64,000 bases of DNA, taken from NCBI RefSeq assembly GCF_900068895.1, contig NZ_CDPK01000012.1:1-64000 (forward strand), read 5' to 3'. The number at the start of each line of letters is the position of its first letter. Within the stretch, counting starts at the first letter, position 1. The DNA comes from Erwinia sp. ErVv1 (GTDB taxonomy: Bacteria > Pseudomonadota > Gammaproteobacteria > Enterobacterales > Enterobacteriaceae). Shown here one piece after another: positions 17,271-32,148 of the stretch. The position numbers and the translations under genes are program-made. A model generated the notes under the pieces. It saw only the letters and a program-made list of their open reading frames with translations. It searched no databases and had not been told where the DNA came from.

Positions 17271-18440
17271 TTACAGCTTCTGCTTAATGTAGTCTTCAAT
17301 ACGCGTCAGCACGCCCGCTTCATTTACCGCCTGCAGGGTGACCAGCGGATAAGAGGCCAGCTGCTTGTCGCCGTCCACCAGCTGAATGGTGCCGACCTGC
17401 TCGTTGAGCCTGAGCGGCGCTTTAAGGTCCTTACGCTCAATCACGTACTTCGCCTTAATCTTTTTCACTTCGTCCCGTGGCAGCGCCAGATAGACGTCTT
17501 TATCACTGCCGACGCTGACCTGGTGAGGATTGCCATACCAGACGTTTTCATGGCCAATTTCTTTACCCGCATGGAACAGCTGGACGGTATCAAAATTGTT
17601 CTGGCCCCAGACCAGCAGCTTGCGCGCCTGCTCTTCCCTGCCCTTCGAACTTTTCCCGCCCATAATAACCGCAATCAGGCGGCGCTGGCCGTCCACGCTG
17701 GAGGCGATAATATTGAAGCCTGCGCTCTCCGTATGGCCGGTTTTCAGACCATCCACGTGCAGGGTTTTATCCCATAATAAACCGTTACGATTTTGCTGAG
17801 TAATGCCGTTCCAGCTGAGGGATTTTTCACCGTACATCTGATAAAAATCGGGCTCACCGTAGATGATGGCGCGCGAAAGCTTCGCCAGATCGCCCGCCGT
17901 CGTGTACTGACCGGGAGCATCGAGTCCGTGCACGGTTTCAAAATGGGTATTGGTCAGCCCCAGTTTCTGGACGTACTGGTTCATCTGCGTCACAAACGCC
18001 GCCTGACTGCCCGCGACGTAATCCGCCAGCGCAACGCAGGCATCGTTGCCGGAGTCAATGATTACGCCCCGACTCAGGTCGCGTACGGACACTTTTTCCC
18101 CCGGCTTAAGAAACATCAGCGATGATCCTTTAAACACCGGATTCCCCGCCGCCCAGGCGTCATTGCCGACGGTAACCATGTCGTCACGGGTAATTCGCTT
18201 GCTGTCGATAGCGCGATCGACCACATAACCGGTCATCAGTTTTGTCAGGCTGGCGGGGTTGCGGCGCTCATCGGCGTTACCTGCGGTCAGCACCTGACCG
18301 GTGGTCGCATCCATCAGAACCCACGAGGCGGCATCAATTGCCGGAGCCGTCATCGGAAAGGCTAACGGATTTTCATCGGCCTGCGCCAGGGAGGCAAAAG
18401 CCAGGACCATACTTAAACTTGCAAGCTGACGCTTCTTCAC
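17271..18440 (-). CDS. dacD: D-alanyl-D-alanine carboxypeptidase DacD (PBP6b)
   Basis: A 389-residue low-molecular-weight penicillin-binding protein that trims the terminal D-Ala of peptidoglycan pentapeptides in the periplasm. It starts with GTG and a signal peptide ending near LAQADEN. Catalytic motifs: SLTK (SxxK, about 64-67), SGN in IDSGNDACVALADY, and KTG in GLKTGHTESAGFN. The C-terminal beta domain and an amphipathic membrane-anchoring tail (LTRIEDYIKQKL) complete it. It is close to E. coli DacD by eye and keeps its place near sbcB. Confidence 0.94.
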   Translation of the reverse strand: MKKRQLASLSMVLAFASLAQADENPLAFPMTAPAIDAASWVLMDATTGQVLTAGNADERRNPASLTKLMTGYVVDRAIDSKRITRDDMVTVGNDAWAAGNPVFKGSSLMFLKPGEKVSVRDLSRGVIIDSGNDACVALADYVAGSQAAFVTQMNQYVQKLGLTNTHFETVHGLDAPGQYTTAGDLAKLSRAIIYGEPDFYQMYGEKSLSWNGITQQNRNGLLWDKTLHVDGLKTGHTESAGFNIIASSVDGQRRLIAVIMGGKSSKGREEQARKLLVWGQNNFDTVQLFHAGKEIGHENVWYGNPHQVSVGSDKDVYLALPRDEVKKIKAKYVIERKDLKAPLRLNEQVGTIQLVDGDKQLASYPLVTLQAVNEAGVLTRIEDYIKQKL

Positions 18441-18709
18441 CGGTAAACCCTCAATAATGTGCTGTAGAAAAAAAACAGCCCGTTGTACGGGATCCGGCGC
18501 GCCAGTGTGTTAATAAATTGCAAGAAAATATTAATTTTCAGCCGATTAGCCTGCCCTGGCCGTTGGGGCGGTTTTCAGTCTTCAGGACCAGAGGAAAAAT
18601 CAGTACCAGGGATAATCTGATAAGTTTCACTTTAGGAACAGTTGACCTTGTTTCTCCGTGTCGCTCCTTTACCGTTCACTGACGAAAAACTTACAATTGA
18701 GGGATAGGT

Positions 18710-19852
18710 ATGTCTGCAACACGGGGTTGGTCTACGGAACTGGAGGGGCTGCGTGGCATTGCCTCACTCTGGGTACTGGTTGGACATATCAGCCTGCTGA
18801 TTCACTGTCATATTACGCTGATATCATCGCCCGGCATTGGCGTCGACCTCTTTATCCTGCTTTCCGGTTACCTGATGGCGAAAAACTACGTCGAGCGTCA
18901 GCAAAAAGAACCCTGGCAAAGCGCCACGACCATTAAGAAATTCTGGATCCGCCGCTTCTTCCGCATCGCGCCGCTTTACTATTTACTGCTGATCGTGGCG
19001 CTAATATATGGTCCGTGGTTTGGCGAAATGCGCGATACCATCGCCCAGTTTTATTCCGCTACCGCCACCGAATCCTCCCGATATTCTGACCAGTCACTGG
19101 CCAATATTCTGACGCATTTCAGCTTTCTGTTTGGTCTGCTACCTGCTTATGGCTTTAATACGGTGCTGCCGGACTGGAGCATCGGGCTTGAGATGCAGTT
19201 CTACGCGCTGTTCCCGTTTATTATGCTGGTGGTGCTGCGTTTCGGGTATGCCGCCTCGCTGATAGGCATTATGGTGCTGTGCTGCGTGGGCCGCTATCTG
19301 CTGGCCGACTATTATGAAGCCTTCGTGATGCCGTCAATGATTCTGATTAAGCTGAATATGTTCCTGTCTGGAATGCTGCTGGCTGAAGCGGTACGCCGTA
19401 AGGCCCTGCTCTATGTGGCTTTTGCCCTGCTGGGTCCGGTTGCCAGCGTGGTGATTGGTCTGCAGGCCATTAAGCTACAGGTAATAATGGAAGTGCTGAT
19501 GATCGTGGGCATGGCCGCGATTCTGTGGCAGTACGCCCCTGACGGCCTGATGGCCCGTCTTATCGCCCTGCCCCGCAGGCTGCTGAATAACCGCCTGAGT
19601 ACCTGGCTGGGGGATGTTTCATTTTCCGTTTATCTGCTGCATCTGCTGATTGTCATTCCTGCTATCGCCCTGATGCTGTCTCATACCAGCCTGGGAAATA
19701 AAAGTGACATCGTGCGTTTCGCAACAATCTGCGCGATATGCATTCCCATTACCTACGCGCTGGCCTCGCTGCTATATAAGTTTGTAGAGAAGCCAGGCAT
19801 TCTGCTGGGTAAGAAGGTGCTGGCACCGCGTCCGGTTGAACAGGTCGGTTAG
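18710..19852 (+). CDS. Acyltransferase-3 family membrane protein (OafA/YrhL-like)
   Basis: 380 residues with about ten transmembrane segments. The N-terminal signature ELEGLRGIASLWVLVGH contains the catalytic His-type motif, and PGIGVDLFILLSGYLMAK is the conserved second motif; RRFFRIAPLYYLL follows. Such enzymes O-acylate exported carbohydrates, often O-antigen or exopolysaccharide. GAGGGA lies before the ATG. It is divergent from dacD, placed between dacD and sbcB, where E. coli has no such gene, so it looks like a lineage insertion. Its substrate could be the O-antigen or EPS made elsewhere in this window; that is inference. Confidence 0.88.
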   Translation: MSATRGWSTELEGLRGIASLWVLVGHISLLIHCHITLISSPGIGVDLFILLSGYLMAKNYVERQQKEPWQSATTIKKFWIRRFFRIAPLYYLLLIVALIYGPWFGEMRDTIAQFYSATATESSRYSDQSLANILTHFSFLFGLLPAYGFNTVLPDWSIGLEMQFYALFPFIMLVVLRFGYAASLIGIMVLCCVGRYLLADYYEAFVMPSMILIKLNMFLSGMLLAEAVRRKALLYVAFALLGPVASVVIGLQAIKLQVIMEVLMIVGMAAILWQYAPDGLMARLIALPRRLLNNRLSTWLGDVSFSVYLLHLLIVIPAIALMLSHTSLGNKSDIVRFATICAICIPITYALASLLYKFVEKPGILLGKKVLAPRPVEQVG

Positions 19853-20178
19853 GCATTTTCGACTTCTCCAGCACGCAATGTGTTGGAGAAATCCATTAAC
19901 CTGGCATTCCATGAGGGCCCCATTGGAAAGTTTGGCATGATTATAAGAACAGTAATAAAACTGATAACTATTGAAATTATCAGGTTGTGGGATATCGATA
20001 ACAAATAATCCCTTAACGGCAAAGCATTTCTTTCATTAGTAAAGAGATGCAGAGGGAAAAAGATATTTATAAACGCTGGAACAAAAATCATGATCCCGAT
20101 CTGCTTATGACTGAATGTTACTTTCCTTTTCCAAAACCACATTATTATAGCCATAACTGAAAATGTTATTGGCGTCAC
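19849..20178 (-). CDS. Small membrane protein of unknown function
   Basis: 109 residues from a GTG at 20178 that has AAGGAG six bases upstream, a strong site supporting it as a real gene. Hydrophobic segments lie at about 3-15, 27-42 and 63-83; the last 25 residues are polar. The 3' end overlaps the stop of the convergent acyltransferase gene by four bases, and its last codons fall in an 11-bp hairpin (19864-19890). No family recognised. Confidence 0.55.
   Translation of the reverse strand: MTPITFSVMAIIMWFWKRKVTFSHKQIGIMIFVPAFINIFFPLHLFTNERNALPLRDYLLSISHNLIISIVISFITVLIIMPNFPMGPSWNARLMDFSNTLRAGEVENA
19864..19890 (+). terminator. Hairpin after the acyltransferase gene
   Basis: Stem TTCTCCAGCAC / GTGTTGGAGAA (11 bp, one G-U) with loop GCAAT, 11 bases past the acyltransferase stop. 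It lacks a T-run, so may be a weak terminator or mRNA-stabilising hairpin. It lies inside the 3' end of the convergent small gene. Confidence 0.45.
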
Positions 20179-21058
20179 GGGAGCTCCTTTTAATAAAGCC
20201 TTTCTTGATTTAAAAATCTAAAACAAACTCATCGCGTGCGCAACAAGCCATCATCTTTTTTGTGAGCGTTATTATGATAATAAAAAAATGGATAAATCAC
20301 TAATTTATAGTGATATTACCAGACAGTCAGATTGGCTTACAGGTCCATTACAATACGAGGATTTTAATTTCTGCGTTATACATACGTAGAGTCGCCACTA
20401 TTAAGGCTAAACAAACAACTTTTATGCAATACCCATACTATTTTGTTACATTACATAATACAGCATCGACATGGCTCTCCTCAATCTCGCATCTCGCCAC
20501 CCGCTTTTCGTAAATTAACTACCAGTATAATGACCCTGATGTTAAGTAAAATCGAGTATTAGAAATGATACAGCCTGAAATGTCGGGCTGGCGGATAAGA
20601 GCTTAAACTCTCGCCCAGTGCAATTTTCACATTCCTGATTCACTTGTGTGCCCTGCCGCGCTGATTTTGTTAAATCTCTGCACTCCAGCCCCATTGCAAC
20701 AGCAGAGGGAAGCAGCTGTGCCTTTCCCGGCACAGTGTGAGCATTGTTGTCTTACAAAGTGGGTTTCGGTACAAGGTTGTATAGATTCTTCTCCTGTTGA
20801 GCTGTTATCTGGTACGGCGAACTTTATAACTTCACGCTGAACTATGTTTAATCCAGCCTTGTCGTGGTCAACTCAAACAGACTCCTGGGCCGTCTGAATC
20901 AGTTATTTCAGGTGTACCGGAATATGGTTTACCATATGGGTAGCGAAGCGTGGTGTCACAGATGGCTGAGGTGAAAATGCCGCCGAAAATCAGCGGGATA
21001 TTTATTAATTTCAGTAAATTCATGCACCTAATTTAGTAACCGAAGGCGACTCTACACA
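20179..21058. other. Long intergenic region upstream of sbcB
   Basis: 880 bases with no gene I can support. The first half is AT-rich; open frames of 60-70 codons lack ribosome sites and overlap each other on both strands. A 7-bp hairpin (CTGTGCC / GGCACAG, 20716-20735) has no T-run. The sbcB promoter should be near the right end. A decayed gene or a small RNA is possible but not shown. Confidence 0.6.
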
Positions 21059-22486
21059 GTGAAAGACAAACCAGTACAGCCAACATTCCTGTTTCACGAC
21101 TATGAAACCTTCGGCAAAAGCCCGTCGCTGGACCGCCCAGCACAGTTTGCCGGCATCCGTACCGATATGGACTTCAACATTATTGGTGAACCTGAAGTGT
21201 TCTACTGTCAGCCAGCGGATGATTACCTGCCCCAGCCGGAGGCGGTGATGATCACCGGTATTACCCCGCAGCTGGCACAGGCGAAGGGCATCAGCGAGGC
21301 GGCGTTTACCCGGCGCATCCACGCGCTTTTTAGCGAGCCGGGTACCTGCGTGGTGGGCTACAACAACGTACGCTTTGATGATGAAGTGACCCGCAATCTG
21401 CTGTATCGCAACTTTTATGATCCCTATGGCTGGAGCTGGCAGAATGGTAACAGCCGCTGGGACCTGCTGGACGTGATGCGCGCCTGCTACGCCTTACGGC
21501 CTGAAGGCATTGTCTGGCCAGAGAATGACGATGGCTTTCCCAGCTTCCGACTGGAGCATCTGACCAAAGCCAACGGCGTGGCTCATGAGAACGCTCACGA
21601 CGCGATGTCGGACGTTTACGCCACCATCGCGATGGCTAAGCGGGTAAAGGAGGCGCAGCCGCGTCTTTATGACTTCCTGTTCAGCCACCGCAATAAGCAA
21701 AAAATCATGACGCTGATTGATATTCCACAGATGAAGCCGCTGGTGCATATCTCGGGAATGTTTGGCGCGTTTCGCGGCAATACCAGCTGGATAGCCCCGC
21801 TTGCCTGGCATCCGGTGAATAAGAACGCGCTGATCGCCTGCGATCTGGCCGGCGATATCAGCCCGCTGCTGGAGCTGGATGCCGATGCGCTGCGCGAGCG
21901 GCTTTATACCCGCCGCGATGAGCTGGGCGAAGCCTCACCGGTCCCGGTTAAGCTGGTGCATATCAATAAGTGCCCGGTGGTAGCCCCCGCCAGTACGCTG
22001 CGCCCTGAAGATGCAGAGCGCCTGGGCGTCGACCGCCAGCGCTGCCTGGATAATCTGGCCCTGCTACGTCAGCATCCGGAGATCCGGGAAAAGGTGGTGG
22101 CGCTGTTTGCCGAGGCTGAGCCATTTAAACCCTCTGATGACGTCGATGCCCAGCTCTATGACGGCTTTTTCAGCGACGCCGACCGCTCGGCGATGAATAT
22201 TATCCGCGATACGGCACCTGAAAATCTCCCGGCACTGGACCTGACCTTTAACGACGCGCGCATCGATAAACTGCTGTTCCGCTACCGCGCACGCAACTTC
22301 CCCGGCACGCTGGATGAGGCCGAGCAGAAGCGCTGGCTGGAGCATCGCCGTAGCGCGCTGGATCCTGAGCGGGTGCAGAGCTACGTGCAGGAGCTTGAGA
22401 TGCTCTATAACCAGTACGAGGGAGATAAAGCGAAGATGGATCAGCTTAAGGCGCTGTTTGACTATGCGCGCGAGCTGGTCTCCTGA
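21059..22486 (+). CDS. sbcB: Exodeoxyribonuclease I
   Basis: 475 residues; degrades single-stranded DNA 3' to 5' and suppresses recB/recC defects when mutated. DEDDh exonuclease motifs are clear: FHDYETFG (Exo I, D and E), NVRFDDE and RWDLLDVMRA (Exo II), and HNAHDAM-like HENAHDAMSDVYATI (Exo III). The C-terminal exonuclease-I domain and helical extension end near FDYARELVS. The start is a GTG at 21059, with a weak site upstream. Its place before plaP matches E. coli. Confidence 0.97.
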   Translation: MKDKPVQPTFLFHDYETFGKSPSLDRPAQFAGIRTDMDFNIIGEPEVFYCQPADDYLPQPEAVMITGITPQLAQAKGISEAAFTRRIHALFSEPGTCVVGYNNVRFDDEVTRNLLYRNFYDPYGWSWQNGNSRWDLLDVMRACYALRPEGIVWPENDDGFPSFRLEHLTKANGVAHENAHDAMSDVYATIAMAKRVKEAQPRLYDFLFSHRNKQKIMTLIDIPQMKPLVHISGMFGAFRGNTSWIAPLAWHPVNKNALIACDLAGDISPLLELDADALRERLYTRRDELGEASPVPVKLVHINKCPVVAPASTLRPEDAERLGVDRQRCLDNLALLRQHPEIREKVVALFAEAEPFKPSDDVDAQLYDGFFSDADRSAMNIIRDTAPENLPALDLTFNDARIDKLLFRYRARNFPGTLDEAEQKRWLEHRRSALDPERVQSYVQELEMLYNQYEGDKAKMDQLKALFDYARELVS

Positions 22487-22552
22487 GGCTGGATAGTCGG
22501 AGCCTGTCTAACGCTGCGGCCAGGTCGATGAACGGTGGATTAAAAATACAAA

Positions 22553-22580
22553 AAGGGCGCCGGAGCGCCCTTTAGTCTTT
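22553..22580. terminator. Bidirectional terminator between sbcB and plaP
   Basis: Stem AAGGGCGC / GCGCCCTT with tetraloop CGGA (22553-22572), A-rich before and TTTAGTCTTT after, between the converging sbcB and plaP genes. Confidence 0.85.
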
Positions 22581-22592
22581 AGCCGGAACGGC

Positions 22593-23960
22593 TTACATCG
22601 GTTCTTCGGTCCACTGCGGTACCGGGTTACGGAAGCGACGGGTCACAAAGGCCAGATAAATCAGGCCAATGGTGCCCCAAATCAGCCCCAGCACCATCGA
22701 ACTCTCTTCCAGGTTAATCCACAGCGCGCCCACCGTCAGCGCGCCGCACAGCGGCAGCAGCAGAAAGTTAATATTGTCTTTCAGCGTCTTGTTACGCCCT
22801 TCACGGATCCAGAACTGGGAAATTACCGACAGGTTAACAAAGGAAAAGGCCACCAGCGCACCAAAGTTGATCAGCGCCGTCGCGGTCACTAAATCAAAGG
22901 TGATGGCTGAAAGCGCAATGACGCCCACCAGCAGTACGTTCAGCGCAGGCGTCCGCCATTTCGGATGGACGTAACCAAAGAAACTTTTCGGGAAAACGCC
23001 ATCGCGGCCCATCACATACATCAGACGGGATACGCCCGCATGCGCTGCCATACCCGACGCCAGGACGGTGATGCACGAGAAGATCAGAATGCCAAACTGG
23101 AAGGCTTTGCCCGCCACGTAAAGCATGATTTCCGGCTGCGAGGCATCAGGATCTTTAAAGCGTGAGATATCCGGGAAGTAGAGCTGCAGGAAATAGGAGA
23201 CCACAATAAAGATCACCCCACCAATCAGCGCGGTCAGGAAGATCGCCTTCGGGATAACCCGTTCCGCATCCTTCGTCTCCTCAGAAAGTGAGCTGATGCC
23301 GTCGAAACCAAGGAACGAGAAACAGAGGATCGTCGCACCGGTGATCATCGGCACCACATGCGCATTCTCCGTCCAGAATGGTCGGCTGCTGACCAGCGTA
23401 CCGCTTCCTTCGCCGTGAGCCACGCCGTAGATCACCATCGCCATGATGACCGCCATCACCGCCACCTGGAGCACCACGATCACGCTGTTAAAGTTGGCCA
23501 CGGTCTTAATGCCTTTCAGGTTAGAAAGGGTCATAAAGCCGACCAGCATCACCACGAAAATCCACGACGGAATACCCGGCACCAGCGCTTCAAAATAGAT
23601 TTTCGCCAGCAGGATATTGATCATCGGCATAAACAGGTAGTCCAGCAGCGATGACCAGCCGACCATAAAGCCGACGTGCGGGCTGATGGCTTTCTGCGCA
23701 TAGGTATAAGCGGAGCCCGCAGAGGGGAAGCGGCGTACCAGCTTACCATAGCTCAGCGCAGTAAAGAGGATCGCCACCAGCGCAAAGGCATACGCCGTTG
23801 CAACATGACCGTCGGTCAGACCGGAGACAATGCCAAAGGTATCAAACAGGGTCATCGGCTGCATATAGGCAAGGCCCATCATGACGACCGGTAACAGAGT
23901 AAGAGTTTTTTTCAGGCCAGGGCGCGACGGGGTCGCACGATTTTGGGTATCAAGCGACAT
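22593..23960 (-). CDS. plaP: Low-affinity putrescine importer PlaP (APC family)
   Basis: 455 residues with about 12 transmembrane segments, nearly the same as E. coli PlaP (YeeF), a proton-coupled putrescine importer linked to surface motility. Family marks: [14 protein letters not shown]-like [14 protein letters not shown] (about 22-35), [13 protein letters not shown] (about 79-91), [24 protein letters not shown] (about 217-240), and [28 protein letters not shown] precedes the ATG. A 65-codon upstream frame overlaps its start. The LysR gene plaR, which follows plaP in E. coli, is absent here. Confidence 0.95.
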   Translation of the reverse strand: MSLDTQNRATPSRPGLKKTLTLLPVVMMGLAYMQPMTLFDTFGIVSGLTDGHVATAYAFALVAILFTALSYGKLVRRFPSAGSAYTYAQKAISPHVGFMVGWSSLLDYLFMPMINILLAKIYFEALVPGIPSWIFVVMLVGFMTLSNLKGIKTVANFNSVIVVLQVAVMAVIMAMVIYGVAHGEGSGTLVSSRPFWTENAHVVPMITGATILCFSFLGFDGISSLSEETKDAERVIPKAIFLTALIGGVIFIVVSYFLQLYFPDISRFKDPDASQPEIMLYVAGKAFQFGILIFSCITVLASGMAAHAGVSRLMYVMGRDGVFPKSFFGYVHPKWRTPALNVLLVGVIALSAITFDLVTATALINFGALVAFSFVNLSVISQFWIREGRNKTLKDNINFLLLPLCGALTVGALWINLEESSMVLGLIWGTIGLIYLAFVTRRFRNPVPQWTEEPM

Positions 23961-24147
23961 GATTCAGCCTCCCCATAGCATCAACCTGTCTGGGTTGAAC
24001 CACGGGGAAACTTCGCGTTGTGCGAGCGTACTTATCAAGAGGGGTAACGGTGTGGCAGGCGGGGGTGGAGAGATAACCTGCAGCGGCGCCGTAGTCATCA
24101 CGCAGGCGATAGCCGGCGCGGACCGGAGTAATGAAGTGTTGCCCCAT
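23950..24147 (-). CDS. Candidate upstream ORF overlapping the plaP start
   Basis: A 65-codon frame whose ATG has GAGGAAT about six bases upstream and whose stop lies 11 bases inside plaP. The peptide is basic, with no domain (starts [20 protein letters not shown]). The arrangement is that of a translationally coupled leader peptide or uORF that could tune PlaP synthesis, for example in response to polyamines. It could also be simply an open stretch in the 5' leader. Confidence 0.35.
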   Translation of the reverse strand: MGQHFITPVRAGYRLRDDYGAAAGYLSTPACHTVTPLDKYARTTRSFPVVQPRQVDAMGRLNHVA

Positions 24148-24231
24148 CTTTTAATTCCTCAACATGACACGTTTTTGCGTGTACCAGACTGTATCTATCC
24201 GGTTCTGGACCGGCCTCTTAAATGCGATTAG

Positions 24232-24466
24232 GTTTACCTGCAAACTGACCGACGTGAGCGCCGCCGTGAGTAAATGTCAATTTCCAGGGCGCGTATTCTG
24301 CCCTGGTCACAGGGTATAAGACAAGCGGTTAAGGCGTGGGGGTAGAATTTCTTTTTTCTTTCTGAGAAAAGTGAGTATTAAATAAGAAAGTTGAGTATTT
24401 AATAAGAGAATAAGTGCGCCAGTTCATTTCGCCAGCGCCCTGTCGTACTGATATTTCACCCTCGAT
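24232..24466. other. plaP-yeeZ intergenic region
   Basis: With the leader region, about 500 bases separate plaP from yeeZ, both on the minus strand. No remnant of plaR is recognisable. A near-tandem repeat occurs at 24371-24409: GTGAGTATTAAATAAGAAA followed by GTTGAGTATTTAATAAGAGA. It is a possible regulator site upstream of plaP. Confidence 0.55.
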
Positions 24467-25294
24467 TCAGAGAAGCGGCATTTTCACCGGATCGGGCCAG
24501 GCATAATCAAACCCCAGCTCGTGGCAAATCTTACTGCCGTCGATGATTTTCCCCGCATCGCTGTCGGTCTCCGGCAGGAAGGTTGGCGGCGTCAGGCCAA
24601 GCTGGCGCGCCACCAGCGGGTAAAATTCGCTGCGGGCAGGATGCGCGGGCGCACTCAGGTTGTAGATGTGCCCGCCCTTCGGCGTCTGCAGCAGCAGGGT
24701 AATGGCTTCGATAACGTCATCCAGATGCACCAGATTAACGCCGTGCTGCCCGTCGGCCAGATTGGTTTTACCCGCCAGAAAGCGGCCCGGATGGCGGTCT
24801 GGTCCCACCAGCCCGGAAAGCCGCAGAATATCAACCGAGGTGCCGGGCAGCTGATGCAGCCAGTCTTCCAGCTCCCTCAGCGTTTTGCCCGCATCCGTCA
24901 CTGGCATAAGCGGGCTGCTCTCCTTCTTCACTCCGGCGCTGCCGCCGTAAACCGACGTTGAGCTGGTGAAGATAATCCTGGGAACAGCATAGGCCAGCGC
25001 GGTATCAACGATCTGCTGCACCGCGAGCAGATAGCCCTCTCCCCCTGCGGCGGTTCGGCTGGCGGGCAGCGTAATCACCAGCGCATCAACCTTCATTAAC
25101 GCATCGAGATCGTCAGCATCACACAGCAGATCGGGCGTCAGCTGCAACAGGTAGCTGTCGATGCCGCACATGCGGGCCGCATCAACGCCGTCCTGCGTTG
25201 TTTTACTGCCGGTGACCTGCCAGCCGCGCGCGGTTAATGCCAATCCCAGCGGCATACCTAACCAACCTAAACCGACTATCGCTACTCTCTTCAT
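24467..25294 (-). CDS. yeeZ: NAD(P)-binding epimerase/dehydratase-like protein YeeZ
   Basis: 275 residues from the ATG at 25294, seven bases after GGAG; the longer frame adds eight residues not seen in E. coli YeeZ. The Rossmann motif VGLGWLGMPLG is at about 6-16, TSSTSVYG contains the Ser/Tyr region, and LVGPDRHPGRFLAG and AHPARSEFYP match the family. It is SDR-extended-like but with an atypical active site; its function is unestablished. Position just before hisL is conserved. Confidence 0.92.
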   Translation of the reverse strand: MKRVAIVGLGWLGMPLGLALTARGWQVTGSKTTQDGVDAARMCGIDSYLLQLTPDLLCDADDLDALMKVDALVITLPASRTAAGGEGYLLAVQQIVDTALAYAVPRIIFTSSTSVYGGSAGVKKESSPLMPVTDAGKTLRELEDWLHQLPGTSVDILRLSGLVGPDRHPGRFLAGKTNLADGQHGVNLVHLDDVIEAITLLLQTPKGGHIYNLSAPAHPARSEFYPLVARQLGLTPPTFLPETDSDAGKIIDGSKICHELGFDYAWPDPVKMPLL

Positions 25295-25402
25295 CCTGTG
25301 ACTCCAGAAGTCATCCATATCATTCCTTAAAATTACGCCAGCCCGCGCCCGCTGACAATATTCAGTTGGTGAGCAAATCTTTTCGCCGTTGACAAAAAAG
25401 GG

Positions 25403-25431
25403 TTGCGCGAGGCGTTTATCCTGGTTAGGTT
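25403..25431 (+). promoter_or_regulatory. his operon promoter
   Basis: TTGCGC (25403-25408), 17-base spacer, TAGGTT (25426-25431), the same -10 sequence as the E. coli hisp1 promoter, about 40 bases before hisL. A TTGACA at 25389-25394 is not at a good distance from it. Confidence 0.75.
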
Positions 25432-25471
25432 AATGGACACGAAATGAATATACATTCATCCAGGATAATTT

Positions 25472-25519
25472 ATGACACGCGTTCAGTTTACTCACCATCA
25501 TCACCATCACCCTGACTAG
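25472..25519 (+). CDS. hisL: his operon leader peptide
   Basis: A 15-residue peptide, MTRVQFTHHHHHHPD. Six consecutive His codons (CAC CAT CAT CAC CAT CAC) sense charged tRNA-His: ribosome stalling permits the anti-terminator, while rapid reading allows the attenuator at 25582-25617. E. coli has seven His codons and Lys in place of Thr7. Confidence 0.96.
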   Translation: MTRVQFTHHHHHHPD

Positions 25520-25581
25520 TCTTTCAGGCGATGTGTGCTGGAAGACGTTTAGGATCTTCCAGTGGTGCAGAACGCAAGAGA

Positions 25582-25617
25582 AGCCCCCGGAAGATCCTCT
25601 CCCGGGGGCTTTTTTTA
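25582..25617 (+). terminator. his attenuator
   Basis: Stem AGCCCCCGG / CCGGGGGCT (25582-25590 with 25602-25610) followed by seven T residues, 63 bases after the hisL stop codon. It is the classic his attenuator terminator. Confidence 0.95.
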
Positions 25618-25695
25618 TGGGCGTCATCCGGGTAAGAAGAGATGAACTGGCGATAACCGCAGGTAGCAGCAGACAGGATATGAGGATAATTACCG

Positions 25696-26595
25696 ATGTT
25701 AGATAACACCCGTTTACGCATAGCTATGCAGAAATCTGGCCGTTTAAGCGATGATTCACGCGAACTGCTTTCCCGCTGCGGCATTAAAATTAACCTTCAG
25801 CAGCAGCGGCTGATCGCCTTCGCCGAGAACATGCCCATAGATATCCTGCGCGTACGTGATGACGATATTCCCGGCCTGGTGATGGACGGCGTGGTTGACC
25901 TGGGGATCATCGGTGAAAACGTGCTGGAAGAGGAGCTGCTGACCCGCCGTGCGCAGGGTGAAGATCCCCGCTATTTTACCCTGCGTCGCCTTGATTTCGG
26001 TGGCTGCCGCCTGTCGCTGGCGATGCCGGTTGACGATGAGTACAGTGGCCCGCAGTGTTTACAAAACTCCCGAATCGCCACCTCCTATCCGCACCTGCTG
26101 AAAAAATACCTTGATAAACAGAACGTGGCCTTCAAATCCTGCCTGCTGAATGGCTCTGTAGAAGTGGCCCCGCGCGCCGGACTGGCCGATGCGATCTGCG
26201 ACCTGGTCTCTACCGGCGCGACGCTGGAGGCCAACGGCCTGCGTGAGGTCGAGGTGATTTACCGCTCCAAAGCCTGCCTGATCCAGCGCGATGGCGAGAT
26301 GCCCGCCGCGAAGCAGGCGCTAATCGACAAGCTGATGACCCGTATTCAGGGGGTGATTCAGGCGCGTGAATCTAAATACATCATGCTGCATGCGCCGAGC
26401 GAGCGCCTGGATGACATTATTTCCCTGCTGCCGGGCGCAGAGCGCCCTACCGTGCTGCCGCTGGCGGGCGATAAGAGCCGCGTGGCCATGCACATGGTCA
26501 GCAGCGAAACCCTGTTCTGGGAAACCATGGAAAAACTAAAAGCGCTGGGTGCCAGTTCTATCCTCGTGCTTCCTATTGAGAAGATGATGGAGTAA
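25696..26595 (+). CDS. hisG: ATP phosphoribosyltransferase
   Basis: First step of histidine synthesis: ATP plus PRPP gives phosphoribosyl-ATP; feedback-inhibited by histidine. The 299-residue long form includes the C-terminal regulatory ACT-like domain (about 225-299). [14 protein letters not shown] marks the N-terminus, and the PRPP-binding segment is [20 protein letters not shown] (about 171-190). GAGGA precedes the ATG. It is first structural gene after the attenuator, and its stop is two bases before hisD. Confidence 0.98.
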   Translation: MLDNTRLRIAMQKSGRLSDDSRELLSRCGIKINLQQQRLIAFAENMPIDILRVRDDDIPGLVMDGVVDLGIIGENVLEEELLTRRAQGEDPRYFTLRRLDFGGCRLSLAMPVDDEYSGPQCLQNSRIATSYPHLLKKYLDKQNVAFKSCLLNGSVEVAPRAGLADAICDLVSTGATLEANGLREVEVIYRSKACLIQRDGEMPAAKQALIDKLMTRIQGVIQARESKYIMLHAPSERLDDIISLLPGAERPTVLPLAGDKSRVAMHMVSSETLFWETMEKLKALGASSILVLPIEKMME

Positions 26596-26597
26596 CC

Positions 26598-32141
<5,544 letters not shown>

Positions 32142-32148
<7 letters not shown>

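Noticed and set aside
20716-20735. 7-bp hairpin CTGTGCC/GGCACAG
   Set aside because: No T-run, no adjacent gene end; could be chance.
20310-20840. Three overlapping 62-67 codon frames upstream of sbcB
   Set aside because: Mutually overlapping on both strands, no start signals, nothing recognisable.
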